64,000 bases of DNA from Symsagittifera roscoffensis (taxonomy: Eukaryota > Xenacoelomorpha > Acoela > Convolutidae), in NCBI RefSeq assembly GCF_963678635.1, contig NC_087067.1, forward strand, positions 33,144,401-33,208,400. Direction: 5' to 3'. The position numbers and the translations under genes were made by a program. Below, piece after piece: positions 45,538 to 57,520 of the stretch. Numbering within the stretch: position 1 is the stretch's first letter; each line of letters begins with the position of its first letter. The notes beneath the pieces were generated by a model. It had not been told where the DNA came from and did not search any database. It saw only the letters and a program-made list of their open reading frames with translations.

Positions 45538-45632
45538 GCCTACGACCATACCATGTTGAATGCACCGGTTCTCGTCCGATCACCGAAGTTAAGCAACATT
45601 GGGCCTGGTTAGTACTTGGATGGGAGACCGCC
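45538..45632 (+). pseudogene. Truncated 5S rRNA gene (95 nt)
   Basis: Same junction after nucleotide 95 as the copy at 44878; 660 bp from it. Confidence 0.95.
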
Positions 45633-46196
45633 AAGTGTACGTGGAGTAATCATCAGTTGAAAATTTGGGGGGACCCGAATTTCGGCCATTTTGGACGAAA
45701 ATCGGCCTAAAAGCTAACTTTTATGTTAGTGCAATTTTTTTTCTTGCATTTTTCAAGAGAATTGGGCTGCCCTCCGCTGTCGCAGAGTGCATGCAAAGAA
45801 AACTTATCAAATAGATTTGAATACTTACCTATTTAATAAATTTATCACAACAATTAGGCTAAAAGCAACTGACAGTATCCTGGCTGGTATTCAATCATAT
45901 GCCACTTACAGTGGATGTGCGGCTATAATGACATAGATGGTCATTCAAGGCACCTTGTACACGCTCCATAGGTTTTGACCAGCTGATTTGGCCATAAAAC
46001 ACATTGGGCCAAAAAAACTCAAAACAATGTCAATTTTCAGTGTTTTGTTTGAAATGCATAAATTATAATGTGAGCGTGCAAAATTTTACATGGTATAAGA
46101 GCATATTTTTACTCTCGCGCGAGGGCGAGTGTTTTAAAAGTAATGTACATAGACATAAGCTAGTAAGGATATAAATGAAAGCGGAGTAACTCAAAT

Positions 46197-46291
46197 GCCT
46201 ACGACCATACCATGTTGAATGCACCGGTTCTCGTCCGATCACCGAAGTTAAGCAACATTGGGCCTGGTTAGTACTTGGATGGGAGACCGCC
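46197..46291 (+). pseudogene. Truncated 5S rRNA gene (95 nt)
   Basis: Third copy with the same junction; the following spacer begins AAGTGTACTTGGAG (one base changed). Confidence 0.95.
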
Positions 46292-46854
46292 AAGTGTACT
46301 TGGAGTAATCATCAGTTGAAAATTTGGGGGGACCCGAATTTCGGCCATTTTGGACGAAAATCGGCCTAAAAGCTAACTTTTATGTTAGTGCAATTTTTTT
46401 TCTTGAATTTTTCAAGAGAATTGGGCTGCCCTCCGCTGTCGCAGAGTGCATTCAAAGAAAACTTATCAAATAGATTTGAATACTTACCTATTTAATAAGT
46501 TTATCACAACAATTAGGCTAAAAGCAACTGACAGTATCCTGGCTGGTATTCAATCATATGCCACTTACAGTGGATGTGCGGCTATCATGCCATAGATGGT
46601 CATTCAAGGCACCTTGTACACGCTCCATAGGTTTTGACCAGCTGATTTGGCCATAAAACACATTGGGCCAAAAAATTCCAAACAATGTCAATTTTCAGTA
46701 CTTTGTTTGAAATGCATAAATTATAACGTGAGCGTGCAAAATTTTACATGGTATAAGAGCATATTTTTACTCTCGCGCGAGGGCGAGTGTTTTAAAAGTA
46801 ATGTACATAGACATAAGCTAGTAAGGATATAAATGAAAGCGGAGTAACTCAAAT

Positions 46855-46973
46855 GCCTACGACCATACCATGTTGAAAGCACCGGTTCTCGTCCGATCAC
46901 CGAAGTTAAGCAACATTGCGCCTGGTTAGTACTTGGATGGGAGACCGCCTGGGAACACCAGGTGTTGTAAGCT
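46855..46973 (+). rRNA. 5S rRNA, divergent (T24A, G65C, G116A)
   Basis: Full length but with three changes, one (G116A) in the terminal helix. It is the first complete gene after the truncated cluster. Confidence 0.93.
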
Positions 46974-48109
46974 TTTATTTAAAGCAAAAGTAATTCTTTT
47001 ACTTTTATGCGCTAAGAGTTATTGCTGTTTAAAGTTCGGTGATGTCAAAAAGTTAAGCCTAATCGAGCGTGGTGCAAAAATTTTCAATGGGTCAAATTTT
47101 GGCCAAAACAAAAGAAAACCGAAAAATTTCTTTTGCAGTGTCAATTTTGTGTACAATCAGCTGCTGGTAGGTCAAAAATAATGGAGATAATTTTTGGGGT
47201 CTTTGAGTTATAGCCTTTTGAATTTCGGTGATGTCAAAAAAATAAGCCCAATCGAGCCTGGTGAATTGCGCGAACGGCCATAACTTGCCCAAAAATTTTA
47301 AAATTTCCAAATTTTATTATTTGGATCACAAGATCATAGTCAAATCTTGGGGAATGAGAAAATGAACCAATTTCGTCGGTCCAACACAAAGTTATAAGAT
47401 TTTGAAATCTCGGTGATACCAAAAAGTTAAGCCTAATCGAGCGTGGTGCAAAAAATGGAATTTTCAAAATTTTTGTTTTTTTTTCGTTCAAAGTTCATTT
47501 TTTCATCTCGTTTCATAAATTTGAGCTCAGGACAATTCCAACGAGCCCAAAACGACGTTTGTAGCTCAAGTGTACGTGGAGTAATCATCAGTTGAAAATT
47601 TGGGGGGACCCGAATTTCGGCCATTTTGGACGAAAATCGGCCTAAAAGCTAACTTTTACGTTAGTGCAATTTTATTTCTTGCATTTTTCAAGAGAATTGG
47701 GCTGCCCTCCGCTGTCGCAGAGTGCATTCAAAGAAAACTTATCAAATAGATTTGAATACTTACCTATTTAATAAGTTTATCACAACAATTAGGCTAAAAG
47801 CAACTGACAGTATCCTGGCTGGTATTCAATCATATGCCACTTACAGTGGATGTGCGGTTATCATGCCATAAATGGTCATTCAAGGCACCTTGTACACGCT
47901 CCATAGGTTTTGACCAGCTGATTTGGCCATAAAACACATTGGGCCATTTTCAGTATTTTGTTTGAAATGCATAAATTATAACGTGAGCATGCAAAATTTT
48001 ACATGGTATAAGAGCATATTTTTACTCTCGCGCGAGGGCGAGTGTTTTAAAAGTAATGTACATAGACATCAGCTAGAAAGGATATAAATGAAAGCGGAGT
48101 AACTCAAAT

Positions 48110-48228
48110 GCCTACGACCATACCATGTTGAATGCACCGGTTCTCGTCCGATCACCGAAGTTAAGCAACATTGGGCCTGGTTAGTACTTGGATGGGAGAC
48201 CGCCTGGGAACACCAGGTGTTGTAGGCT
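48110..48228 (+). rRNA. 5S rRNA
   Basis: Full-length consensus gene; the spacer before it has a deletion near 47946 that removes a TTCCAAACAATG segment. Confidence 0.97.
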
Positions 48229-49388
48229 TTTATTTAAAGCAAAAGTATTTCTTTTACTTTTATGCGCTAAGAGTTATTGCTGTTTAAAGTTCGGTGATGT
48301 CAAAAAGTTAAGCCTAATCGAGCGTGGTGCAAAAATTTTCAATGGGTCAAATTTTGGCCAAAACAAAAGAAAACCGAAAAATTTCTTTTGCAGTATCAAT
48401 TTTGTGTACAATCAGCTGCTGATAGGTCAAAAATAATGGAGATTAATTTTGGGGTTTTTGAGTTATAGCCTTTTGAATTTCGGTGATGTCAAAAAAATAA
48501 GCCCAATCGAGCCTGGTGAATTGCGCGAACGGCCATAACTTGCCCAAAAATTTTAAAATTTTCAAATTTTGTTATTTGGATCACAAGATCATAGTCAAAT
48601 CTTGGGGGACTGAGAAAATGAACTAATTTCGTCGGTCCAACACAAAGTTATAAGCTTTTGAAATCTCGGTGATACCAAAAAGTTAAGCCTAATCGAGCGT
48701 GGTGCAAAAAATGAAATTTTCAAAATTTTTGTTTTTTTTTTCGTTCAAAGTTCATTTTTTTCATCTTGTTTCATAAATTTGAGCTCAGGACAATTCCAGC
48801 GAGCCCAAAACAACGTTTGTAGCTCAAGTGTACGTGGAGTAATCATCAGTTGAAAATTTGGGGGGACCCGAATTTCGGCCATTTTGGACGAAAATCGGCC
48901 TAAAAGCTAACTTTTAAGTTAGTGCAATTTTTTTCTTGCATTTTTCAAGAGAATTGGGCTACCCTCCGCTGTCGCAGAGTGCATTCAAAGAAAACTTATC
49001 AAATAGATTTGAATACTTACCTATTTAATAAGTTTATCACAACAATTAGGCTAAAAGCAACTGACAGTATCCTGGCTGGTATTCAATCATATGCCACTTA
49101 CAGTGGATGTGCGGCTATCATGCCATAGATGGTCATTCAAGGCACCTTGTACACGCTCCATAGGTTTTGACCAGCTGATTTGGCCATAAAACACATTGGG
49201 CCAAAAAAATTCCAAACAATGTCAATTTTCAGTATTTTGTTTGAAATGCATAAATTATAACGTGAGCGTGCAAAATTTTACATGGTATAGGAGCATATTT
49301 TTACTCTCGCGCGAGGGCGAGTGTTTTAAAAGTAATGTACATAGACATAAGCTAGTAAGGATATAAATGAAAGCGGAGTAACTCAAAT

Positions 49389-49507
49389 GCCTACGACCAT
49401 ACCATGTTGAATGCACCGGCTCTCGTCCGATCACCGAAGTTAAGCAACATTGGGCCTGGTTAGTACTTGGATGGGAGACCGCCTGGGAATACCAGGTGTT
49501 GTAGGCT
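49389..49507 (+). rRNA. 5S rRNA, variant T32C, C102T
   Basis: Full length; CCGGCTCTCG and GGGAATACC are the changed segments. Confidence 0.95.
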
Positions 49508-50668
49508 TTTATTTAAAGCAATAGTAATTCTTTTACTTTTATGCGCTAAGAGTTATTGCTGTTTAAAGTTCGGTGATGTCAAAAAGTTAAGCCTAATCGA
49601 GCGTGGTGCAAAAATTTTCAATGGGTCAAATTTTGGCCAAAACAAAAGAAAACCGAAAAATTTCTTTTGCAGTATCACTTTTGTGTACAATCAGCTGCTG
49701 ATAGGTCAAAAATAACGGAGATAACTTTTGAGGTTTTTGAGTTATAGCCCTTTGAATTTCGATGATGTCAAAAAAAATAAGCCCAATCGAGCCTGGTGAA
49801 TTGCGCGAACGGCCATAACTTGCCCAAAAAATTTTAAAATTTCCAAATTTTATTATTTGGATAACAAGATCATAGTCAAATCTTGGGGAACTGAGAAAAT
49901 GAACCAATTTCGTCGGTCCAACACAAAGTTATAAGCTTTTGAAATCTCGGTGATACCAAAAAGTTAAGCCTAATCGAGCGTGGTGCAAAAAATGAAATTT
50001 TCAAAATTTTTGATTTTTTTCGTTCAAAGTTCATTTTTTTCATCTTGTTTCATAATTTTGAGCTCAGGAAAATTCCAACGAGCCCAAAACGACGTTTGTA
50101 GCTCAAGTGTACGTGGAGTAATCATCAGTTGAAAATTTGGGGGGACCCGAATTTCGGCCATTTTGGACGAAAATCGGCCTAAAAGCTAACTTTTAAGTTG
50201 TTGCAATTTTTTTTCTTGCATTTTTCAAGAGAATTGGGCTGCCTTCCGCTGTCGCAGAGTGCATTCAAAGAAAACTTATCAAATAGATTTGAATACTTAC
50301 CTATTTAATAAGTTTATCACAACAATTAGGCTAAAAGCAACTGACAACATCCTGGCTGGTATTCAATCATATGCCACTTACAGTGGATGTGCGGCTATCA
50401 TGCCATAGATGGTCATTCAAGGCACCTTGTACACGCTCCATAGATTTTGACCAGCTGATTTGGCCATAAAACACATTGGGCCAAAAAAATTCCAAACAAT
50501 GTCAATTTTCAGTATTTTGTTTGAAATGCATAAATTATAACGTGAGCGTGCAAAATTTTACATGGTATAAGAGCATATTTTTACTCTCGCGCGAGGGCGA
50601 GTGTTTTAAAAGTAATGTACATAGACATAAGCTAGTAAGGATATAAATGAAAGCGGAGTAACTCAAAT

Positions 50669-50787
50669 GCCTACGACCATACCATGTTGAATGCACCGGT
50701 TCTCGTCCGATCACCGAAGTTAAGCAACATTAGGCCTGGTTAGTACTTGGATGGGAGACCGCCTGGGAACACCAGGTGTTGTAGGCT
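50669..50787 (+). rRNA. 5S rRNA, variant G64A
   Basis: Full length; ATTAGGCC replaces ATTGGGCC in the internal control region. Confidence 0.96.
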
Positions 50788-51587
50788 TTTATTTAAAGCA
50801 AAAGTAATTCTTTTACTTTTATGCGCTAAGAGTTATTGCTGTTTAAAGTTCGGTGATGTCAAAAAGTTAGGCCTAATCGAGCGTGGTGCAAAAATTTTCA
50901 ATGGGTCAAATTTTGGCCAAAACAAAAGAAAACCGAAAAATTTCTTTTGCAGTATCAATTTTGTGTACAATCAGCTGCTGATAGGTCAAAAATAGTGGAG
51001 ATAACTTTTGGGGTCTTTGAGTTATAGCCTTTTGAATTTCGGTGATTTCAAAAAAATAAGCCCAATCGAGCCTGGTGAATTGCGCGAACGGCCATAACTT
51101 GCCCAAAAATTTTAAAATTTCCAAATTTTATTATTTGGATCACAAGATCATAGTCAAATCTTGGGGGACTGAGAAAATGAACCAATTTCGTCGGTCCAAC
51201 ACACAGTTATAAGCTTTTGAAATCTCGGTGATACCAAAAAGTTAAGCCTAATCGAGCGTGGTGCAAAAAATGAAATTTTCAAAATTTTTTTTTTTGTTCA
51301 AAGTTCATTTTTTTCATCTCGTTTCATAAATTTGAGCTCAGGACAATTCCAACGAGCCCAAAACGACGTTTGTAGCTCAAGTGTACGTGGAGTAATCAGC
51401 AGTTGAAAATTTGGGGGGACCCGAATTTCGGCCATTTTGGACGAAAATCGGCCTAAAAGCTAACTTTTAAGTTAGTGCAATTTTTTTTCTTGCATTTTTC
51501 AAGAGAATTGGGCTGCCCTCCGCTGTCGCAGAGTGCATTCAAAGAAAACTTATCAAATAGATTTGAATACTTACCTAATTAATAAGT

Positions 51588-51606
51588 TTATCACAACAAT
51601 TAGGCT
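51588..51606. repeat. Target site duplication of LINE, left copy
   Basis: TTATCACAACAATTAGGCT, 19 bp, repeated at 57166-57184. Removing the element and one copy restores a 1274-bp 5S unit. Confidence 0.93.
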
Positions 51607-51740
51607 TTCAAATGATTTATTAACGATTGTAAGTACAAATTACAAAAAAGGAAAGCTATTAGTTACACATATTTAGTCACAGTTAGCAGAAAAAAAATAC
51701 GACATCAAATGTAATATAATACACCATGAAGATAGTCATT
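51607..51740 (-). other. LINE 3' untranslated region
   Basis: 134 nt after the last stop. It contains AATAAA on the minus strand at 51616-51621, ten bases from the element's end, and no A-tail. Confidence 0.6.
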
Positions 51741-54700
51741 TTATGGAATGGAACCAAGTTTTTTGAGATATTCAGATGTATCTTGACACCATGATGATAT
51801 CAGCTTAGCTACAATGTATTTCATGCCTATTACATTTTCTTCAACAAGCAGATCTTTTATTGAATTGAAATTAAGTTTTTCTTTAAAAGTAGAGCAGTTT
51901 TCACAAGCGAAAAACAAATGTTGCATGGTTTCGAACTCTCTTTCACAAGAGTAACAAAGGGGGTGGTCCACCAAATTTTTAATCCATTTCCTGGGCTTAT
52001 CCAGATAACTGTTTAAGAAAAATAAGTAGAGAATGTTTTTATCTAGAGGGGTGAACTTTTTATGTTTCCATATTTTGGTTAGGAATTGAAAAATCAAAGA
52101 TTTGTCTGATAGATTAAGATCCGGGTAGAAACTCGCAATTTTTCTAGCTATAACCTTCGTTTTATAATTTGGAAGCATCAACTCTGCATAAAGACTAGAT
52201 ATGTTCATCTTCATAGGATCAATTACTTTTCCATTTTGAACTAGCTGAAAACTATCTCGAGCATACTCGAGAATGAAAATGTTTTTTTTTAATTAAGAAA
52301 TTTTTGAAGGATCTGAAAATCTTAGATTTTTTGAAGTAGATCACTTCTTTGTTGCTACCCAAGGTAATAAGTAGGGATACCATGTCGAACATTTTTGCAG
52401 CCGCAATATAAAAATTTAAATTTTTGAAGCCTGCGCCTCCATTATTGAATGGAAGGTATAAGATCTGCTTGTTGATTGAATGTTTTCCTCCAAGCCATAC
52501 ACTGTTAATCAATTTCATTTCTAACCTATCAATGAAAGTTTTTGTCAACTCCAAGTGCCTCATCACATATACGAGTCTTGAGGTCACAAAAGTCTCAATA
52601 TTCAGGCTTCGCGCCCGGAGAGTCATACATTTTAAGCTGAATTTAGCTGAATTATTAATCGTATCTTCCAATAACTTGGTTTTAATTTTCAATGAATCAT
52701 TCAAGCTTAAGCGTATGCCTAATAATTTAAGGGCTGATACTTTCTTCAACTGTTTAGGCACGAAACCTAAACTCAGAACTTTGGTTTTATCTACATTTAT
52801 AGCAAGTTTTGATACCAAATTGAACTTATTGATTTCATCAAGTAAATTTCCGATACAAGCGCGTTTAATGAAAACACTAATATCATCGGCGTATGCCACA
52901 ATTTTAAGTGCTTGGTTGGATTTGATAGAATTATTAAAGCGTATGGCTTGGAGTAAAGGTTCCATTCCTAAAATGAACAAAAGCGCCGAAAGAGGGCATC
53001 CTTGTTTAATCCCATTGTCGACTCTAATTGATCGTGATAGGTAGCCACCTATTTCTATCATCGCTTTGGTATCAGTATATATGATCGATATCAAAGAAGT
53101 TATGATTTCTGGACAGCCTATGGCTGTTAAAACGTTCAAAATGTAATCACGGTCCATACGGTCAAAAGCCTTACTGAAATCGATGGCTACCACACAATTA
53201 GATTTTCCGAGTTTTTCTTGAGCTAATCTAGCCCTAATTATGGCTGTATGAATACTGCGCTTTGGCAAATAAGCAAGTTGATGTTTGCGTATTAGATTAT
53301 TTAAAGGGTCTCTTAAACAAGATGCCAGAACATGGGAAAGAATTTTGAGATCAGTGTTAAGGAGGCTTATTGGTCGGAATTCGTCCACATTTAAACTAAT
53401 TTCAATTTTTGGGATGAGTTTTATTATTGAAATGAGAAACGACCTAGGTGCCGCTTTATTGTAGCACATCGAGTTAAATAATTCAGCGAGCAACGGAGCA
53501 AAAAAATTTGAGTGGTTTTTATACAAGTCTGAAGTCAGACCATCAGATCCAGGTGCGCTATTTTTATTTAATTTATTTATAGCTTGCTTCACTTCCTCTT
53601 CACCTATTGGCGAATTATTAAACATTTTGGTAATTTTCTTTATTCGTTTTGAATTCCGCAGCTTAAAAACATTCAAAAGCTCATCCCTGGGTGCGTAGTT
53701 GGCGTCAGCAACCGTTTTTTTATAGTAAATATTGGAGTAAAAGCTCGAGAATTCGTTCAAAACTTCATCAATGTCATAGGAAATTTCACCACTTTTCAGC
53801 TTTATTTGCTTAATACTTTTATTAACTTTGAAGTAACTTAGCAGTGATTTAAGCGCACCCGAATCACCATGGTTGAGGTCCAAATAAAATCCACGAATGG
53901 ACTTAAATTTGGTCCTCAAGTCCATCTCGTCTCGGAGAGAAGAGTAAGGACAGTTGGCCTGTCTAGAGGCCAACTGGGGCTGTCTGGTTGTCTCTGAATT
54001 GATGGAATGTATATCTGCAGGCGTACTACTTTGTATGTAGGGGGCGATATCTTTATTCAATTGTCTATGGCCATTAATGCATAAAAAACGCAACCAGTCA
54101 CGAAGTCTGGCTTTAAATTTGTCGTATGTCCCTGATAATGGCAGTTTCAGAGACTCATCAGACAGCCCCTGGAGTGTTTCTACCAGTTCTGAAGGCTTTT
54201 TGTGCTCTCTAACTACGTTATAATTCAATTTCCAGTAACTTTGGCCATTTACATGCATAAAATCTTGAAAATTTGAAAAACATGCATGTAATGCATTATG
54301 GTCGCTATAATTTGTGTATAATGTAGTCAAGGTCGTTATTTCGTCAATTTTATTTCTAAAAATGTAGTCTAGACGCGATTCAGATTTTGATTTTTGGTCA
54401 AAATGGGTGGGATACACTTTGTTTCAGACCTTGAAAAGGTCAAAGCATCCAATTGATTCGAAAATGTTGCAAATTATTTGATATCTTTGGAACCGCCGGT
54501 CACTACGATGTAATGCAAGATTGCATAATTCAGAACTTGATCGGCAGTTAAAATCACCCCCAACCAAAACCAATGTATCTCTCCGTTGCTCAGCTAATTT
54601 GTTAGCTAGGCCAGTAAGGACTGAGTAGTCCTTGCTGAGGGGATTGATATATATAGAGCAGTACTAGCTGCCAGATTCTGACTCTTTCAGGGCCAAAGCC

Positions 54701-54987
54701 ATGTGGCTTTGGTAAAAACTCTGAATTTTCCATTTATTGGGAAATAATAAAAGTAAACCTCCTGAGTTATTTTGGCTGCATGGCTGGATTAGATAATTCA
54801 ATTTATAGCTGGTCAAAATGGCCTTATGCTTTGAGCTTAATACATACAATTTTGTTTCTTGTAACGCTATAACGTAGTCATGATGTAATTTCCCCCCATT
54901 TTTTGGCTTATTCAGATCAACCAGGATGCCTAGAAGTTTGAGGTGATTACCTAGACCTCTACAGTTTAATGTATAAAAGCACGTCAT
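51741..54987 (-). pseudogene. LINE ORF2: endonuclease-reverse transcriptase, broken
   Basis: Start taken at the ATG at 54987, giving MTCFYTLNCRGLGNHLK, the usual start of an APE endonuclease. The order is: QETKL motif, GGDFNCR, SRLDYIF, SDHNALH (catalytic residues of the endonuclease), then reverse transcriptase with NSAPGSDGL, FRPISLLN, AIDFSKAFDR, GIKQGCPLS and YADDISVF. The C-terminal zinc-knuckle-like CYSCEREFETMQHLFFAC lies in a separate frame. Breaks: TAG at 54664-54666, TGA at 54424-54426, and a frameshift at a nine-base A-run (52282-52290 on the plus strand as T). It would nick target DNA and copy the element RNA, but this copy cannot. Confidence 0.9.
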
Positions 54988-55059
54988 GACTAGATTATAA
55001 GTCTGTTGGAAATAATTTTGCATGCGAATTTGAAAAAATAAAGATAGCCGGTTTCATAA

Positions 55060-55573
55060 TGTTATTCGGGGTTCTATGAGTAAAGACCTGCTGGGGTTTT
55101 AATAGCACCACCACCAAAATCAACGTATCTCCCCGTTGCCTATCATGCTTTCTATCTAGGGCAGTAAGGACTGGAAAGTCCTTACTGTGGGGATTGATGC
55201 AAATAGAGCAGTATATACTGCCAGATTCTGACTTTGTCAGAGCCGAAACGTTACGGATTTGGTAAAATCTCTGAAAATTTCAGTTTTCGGTTGATAAAAA
55301 ATTCAAAATTTCTAACTTACACTGTTTGCATGTTTGGAATGAATTATACAGTTTAAAATTGATCAAGATGGCGTTTTCTTTTAAGCTTAATACATACAGT
55401 TTTGATTCTGGAAATGCTATAACGTAGTCATGTCGTACTTTTCTTTCAAATTTTGGCTTGCTGAGGTCAATATAGATGCAATTCATACTGATATGGTCCT
55501 TATAACCTCTAGGACGTTCTGAAAACAGGCACGTCTTGACTAAGTTATAAATTTTTCCTATGCAAATCGCATG
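55060..55573 (-). pseudogene. Second, diverged endonuclease segment of the LINE
   Basis: Aligns by eye with 54550-55020 over its whole length. Shared landmarks include AGTCCTTACTG/AGTCCTTGCTG, GGGGATTGAT, CTGCCAGATTCTGACT, GCTTAATACATACA and GCTATAACGTAGTCATG. In translation it keeps DYVIA and SKLYVLS but lacks a start and catalytic completeness. It is a duplication of the endonuclease N-terminal part rather than a separate gene. Confidence 0.7.
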
Positions 55574-55584
55574 CAAAGTTACTA

Positions 55585-56098
55585 ATTTCGTCTTAGCCGT
55601 TATTACGATGTAAGTCAAGGTTAAATGTACCAGTAAGTGATGTCTTGCATTACCCATCCCCAAGAAAACTTTCTCGTCTCTCCGGTGTCCAGTCAAACAA
55701 TTGACTAGACCACCAAGGTCCGAAAAGGCCCTGCTGAGGAGATCGACAGACCCCTTGCAGCAAACGCTGCATGATTCAAAAATTTTAAAGGTCAAAGCAT
55801 TTTGACTTTCAAAAAATGTGTCAAAAATCCAATTAAGGGTAAAAAATGTAGACAATAGTACTGAACTATGCAAACTGCCTGTCTGGAGTTTAAAGCTCAG
55901 ACCTCTATTAACGAAAAAGACTGTTTTTTTTAGAGGTTAGAGCGTCTAGTTTTTTTAATTTTAGACCTAAAATGTAGTGTTTATGCGACGTTTTCCCACG
56001 TTCTGGCTTTCTTTTTGGAACAAGGTTGCCTAGAGGTTTCAGCTTCTCAGTGAAACCGCTGTTTTTTAGAAATTTAAAGCACAACATTATGAAAAAGT
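55585..56098 (-). pseudogene. Third, most eroded endonuclease-like segment of the LINE
   Basis: Weaker alignment to the two previous segments: TTACGATGTAA near 55600, CCAAGGTCCGAAAAGGCCCT near 55712, and a region near 55975-56090 with GGTTGCCTAGAGGTTT matching GGATGCCTAGAAGTTT of the first segment. Order and orientation are the same. It lies directly before (downstream of) ORF1 on the element strand. Confidence 0.55.
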
Positions 56099-57066
56099 TT
56101 ATGTCTGAGAAGTTTTTAGCCTCGATACCTGTTGTTCTCTTTTTTGCAGTTTTGATGGAGTCTGCTTCTCCGCGTCTGGGCTGCTGTGTCGTCTCTGTGA
56201 TTTCTGGCGGCTGAACGCCCCACTCCTTCTGAGGCTACTGCGCGCCTTCATCACATGCCAGTCCTCCTCATCCATTCGGCCCTCAGAGGCCGGAGTCCCA
56301 TCAGCAGAATTGCTTGTGGCCAAATCAGATGTCGTCTGGTTGACCTCTGGTGGTTGTTGTCTCCTGATCCGACACCAGGAATCATCATGACCAATATAAG
56401 GCTTTTTCTCTTCCTTGCATAGACTGCAGGAATGAATTGACGGGACATGCGCGTTGAAGGGTAGATCGAGCCATTTGAATGGCCGAGTTTTGACAGCGTT
56501 GAACGACCACTGCCTCAGGTCAGTTTCAGCGCTCTCATTGGGGATCCTGATAATGGCCGAAGCTTTACCATTGAAGAAGCTCCCCTGTCCACACTTCTCG
56601 CGTTGACGCGTAACTTCTCCCTCCACTTGAACTGTTGGGGGGAGCTGCAGGGCTTCGAGGACTGCCTCATCGTCACAAAGCCCGGGCACCTGGTTCATGC
56701 GTAGCATGGCCGTCTTTGGAAACCCGGTTGGATCGTATCTCCAGAAGTGGTCACCCGTTGGGAAGATAGTTTTGTCAAGGAGCTGCAGTCCTTCTGTCTT
56801 CATGATGGTCAGGTAATCTTTTTTCTTTGACAGTAGAGAAAGCTTTGGAGATGGTAATTTGATCTCGATGATGGGGTTTAAAGGAGGACAAGATGTCAAC
56901 AATGGTTTTTTTTTGAGGCAGCTTCGAAACTAGCATTAGACTTGAAATGTTCTTTTGAAAAGGGAGGAATGATGGTCATTTTTAAGATTGAAGTGACTTT
57001 AATATGAGGTCTTGCAATGCCCTCAGCGAGAACTTCAGAGAAAGAAGGCGACTGGCTATCAGCCAT
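56099..57066 (-). pseudogene. LINE ORF1 protein, frameshifted
   Basis: Begins MADSQSPSFSEVLAEGIARP at 57066 and shifts frame at a nine-base A-run (56906-56914). It continues for about 267 codons to 56099, so roughly 320 residues in total. A central region (FWRYDPTGFPKTAMLRMNQ through SAIIRIPNESAE) resembles the RNA-binding ORF1 proteins of LINEs. It is followed by a Cys/His motif, CSLCKEEKKPYIGHDDSWC. The C-terminal 90 residues are polar and basic (SLRRSGAFSRQKSQRRHS). ORF1 proteins coat the element RNA. The Cys/His spacing is unlike a retroviral CCHC knuckle. Confidence 0.75.
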
Positions 57067-57165
57067 GTCCAAAAGTAAGTAATGCGTGGAAAACAATTCA
57101 AATTTATCTTCAGTTTAATCTCGGTAACAAAAGAAAAGGTAATTTTGATATAATCACGAGCCAAA
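57067..57165 (-). other. LINE 5' leader
   Basis: 99 nt from the right end of the element to the ORF1 start, with no feature recognised. Its presence indicates the copy is not 5'-truncated at ORF1. Confidence 0.55.
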
Positions 57166-57184
57166 TTATCACAACAATTAGGCT
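57166..57184. repeat. Target site duplication of LINE, right copy
   Basis: TTATCACAACAATTAGGCT, the partner of 51588-51606, after which the 5S spacer resumes with AAAAGCAACTGAC. Confidence 0.93.
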
Positions 57185-57520
57185 AAAAGCAACTGACAGT
57201 ATCCTGGCTGGTATTCAATCATATGCCACTTACAGTGGATGTGCGGCTATCATGCCATAGATGGTCATTCAAGGCACCTTGTACACGCTCCATAGGTTTT
57301 GACCAGCTGATTTGGCCATAAAACACATTGGGCCAAAAAAATTCCAAACAATGTCAATTTTCAGTATTTTGTTTGAAATGCATAAATTATAAGGTGAGCG
57401 TGCAAAATTTTACATGGTATAAGAGCATATTTTTACTCTCGCGCGAGGGCGAGTGTTTTAAAAGTAATGTACATAGACATAAGCTAGTAAGGATATAAAT
57501 GAAAGCGGAGTAACTCAAAT

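Larger units (their letters stand above)
44973..46291 (+). repeat. Half-length 5S units (about 659 bp)
   Basis: Two head-to-tail short units that follow the first truncated gene; the third short interval runs from 46197 to 46854. They share the same 5S deletion junction. The first two also share GCATGCAAAG in place of GCATTCAAAG and AATAAATTTATC in place of AATAAGTTTATC, showing amplification of one deleted unit. Confidence 0.92.
22621..51606 (+). repeat. 5S rDNA tandem array, middle block
   Basis: 24 5S copies, unit length mostly 1255-1281 bp. Exceptions: 25883 to 27061 is 1178 bp, through a deletion of about 100 bp near 26559; three units at 44.9-46.9 kb are 658-660 bp. Between genes there is only spacer of the type described for the left arm. 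Local deletions mark sub-families: in the poly-T region near 39160 and 40415 (units of 1258 and 1255 bp), and near 47946. The block ends at the LINE target duplication. Confidence 0.95.
51607..57165 (-). mobile_element. APE-type non-LTR retrotransposon (LINE), decayed full-length copy
   Basis: 5559 bp inserted in the 5S spacer on the minus strand, flanked by a 19-bp duplication. From its 5' end (right) it has about 100 bp of leader, ORF1 with a frameshift, two eroded endonuclease-like segments, then ORF2 with endonuclease, reverse transcriptase and a C-terminal Cys/His motif. There are two in-frame stops and two homopolymer frameshifts, so this copy is not functional. There is no poly-A tail; the 3' end reads AATAAATCATTTGAA on the element strand. 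The domain order fits the L1/Tx1-like or related APE groups; I cannot assign the clade. Confidence 0.9.

Noticed and set aside
52424..53044. 206-codon plus-strand frame
   Set aside because: Exact antisense shadow of the LINE reverse transcriptase, whose motifs are unmistakable on the minus strand.
51588..57184. Assignment of the LINE to a known 5S-gene-specific family such as Mutsu
   Set aside because: As I recall, Mutsu-type elements insert within the 5S gene; this one is in the spacer more than 300 bp upstream of the gene, and I cannot build a tree here.
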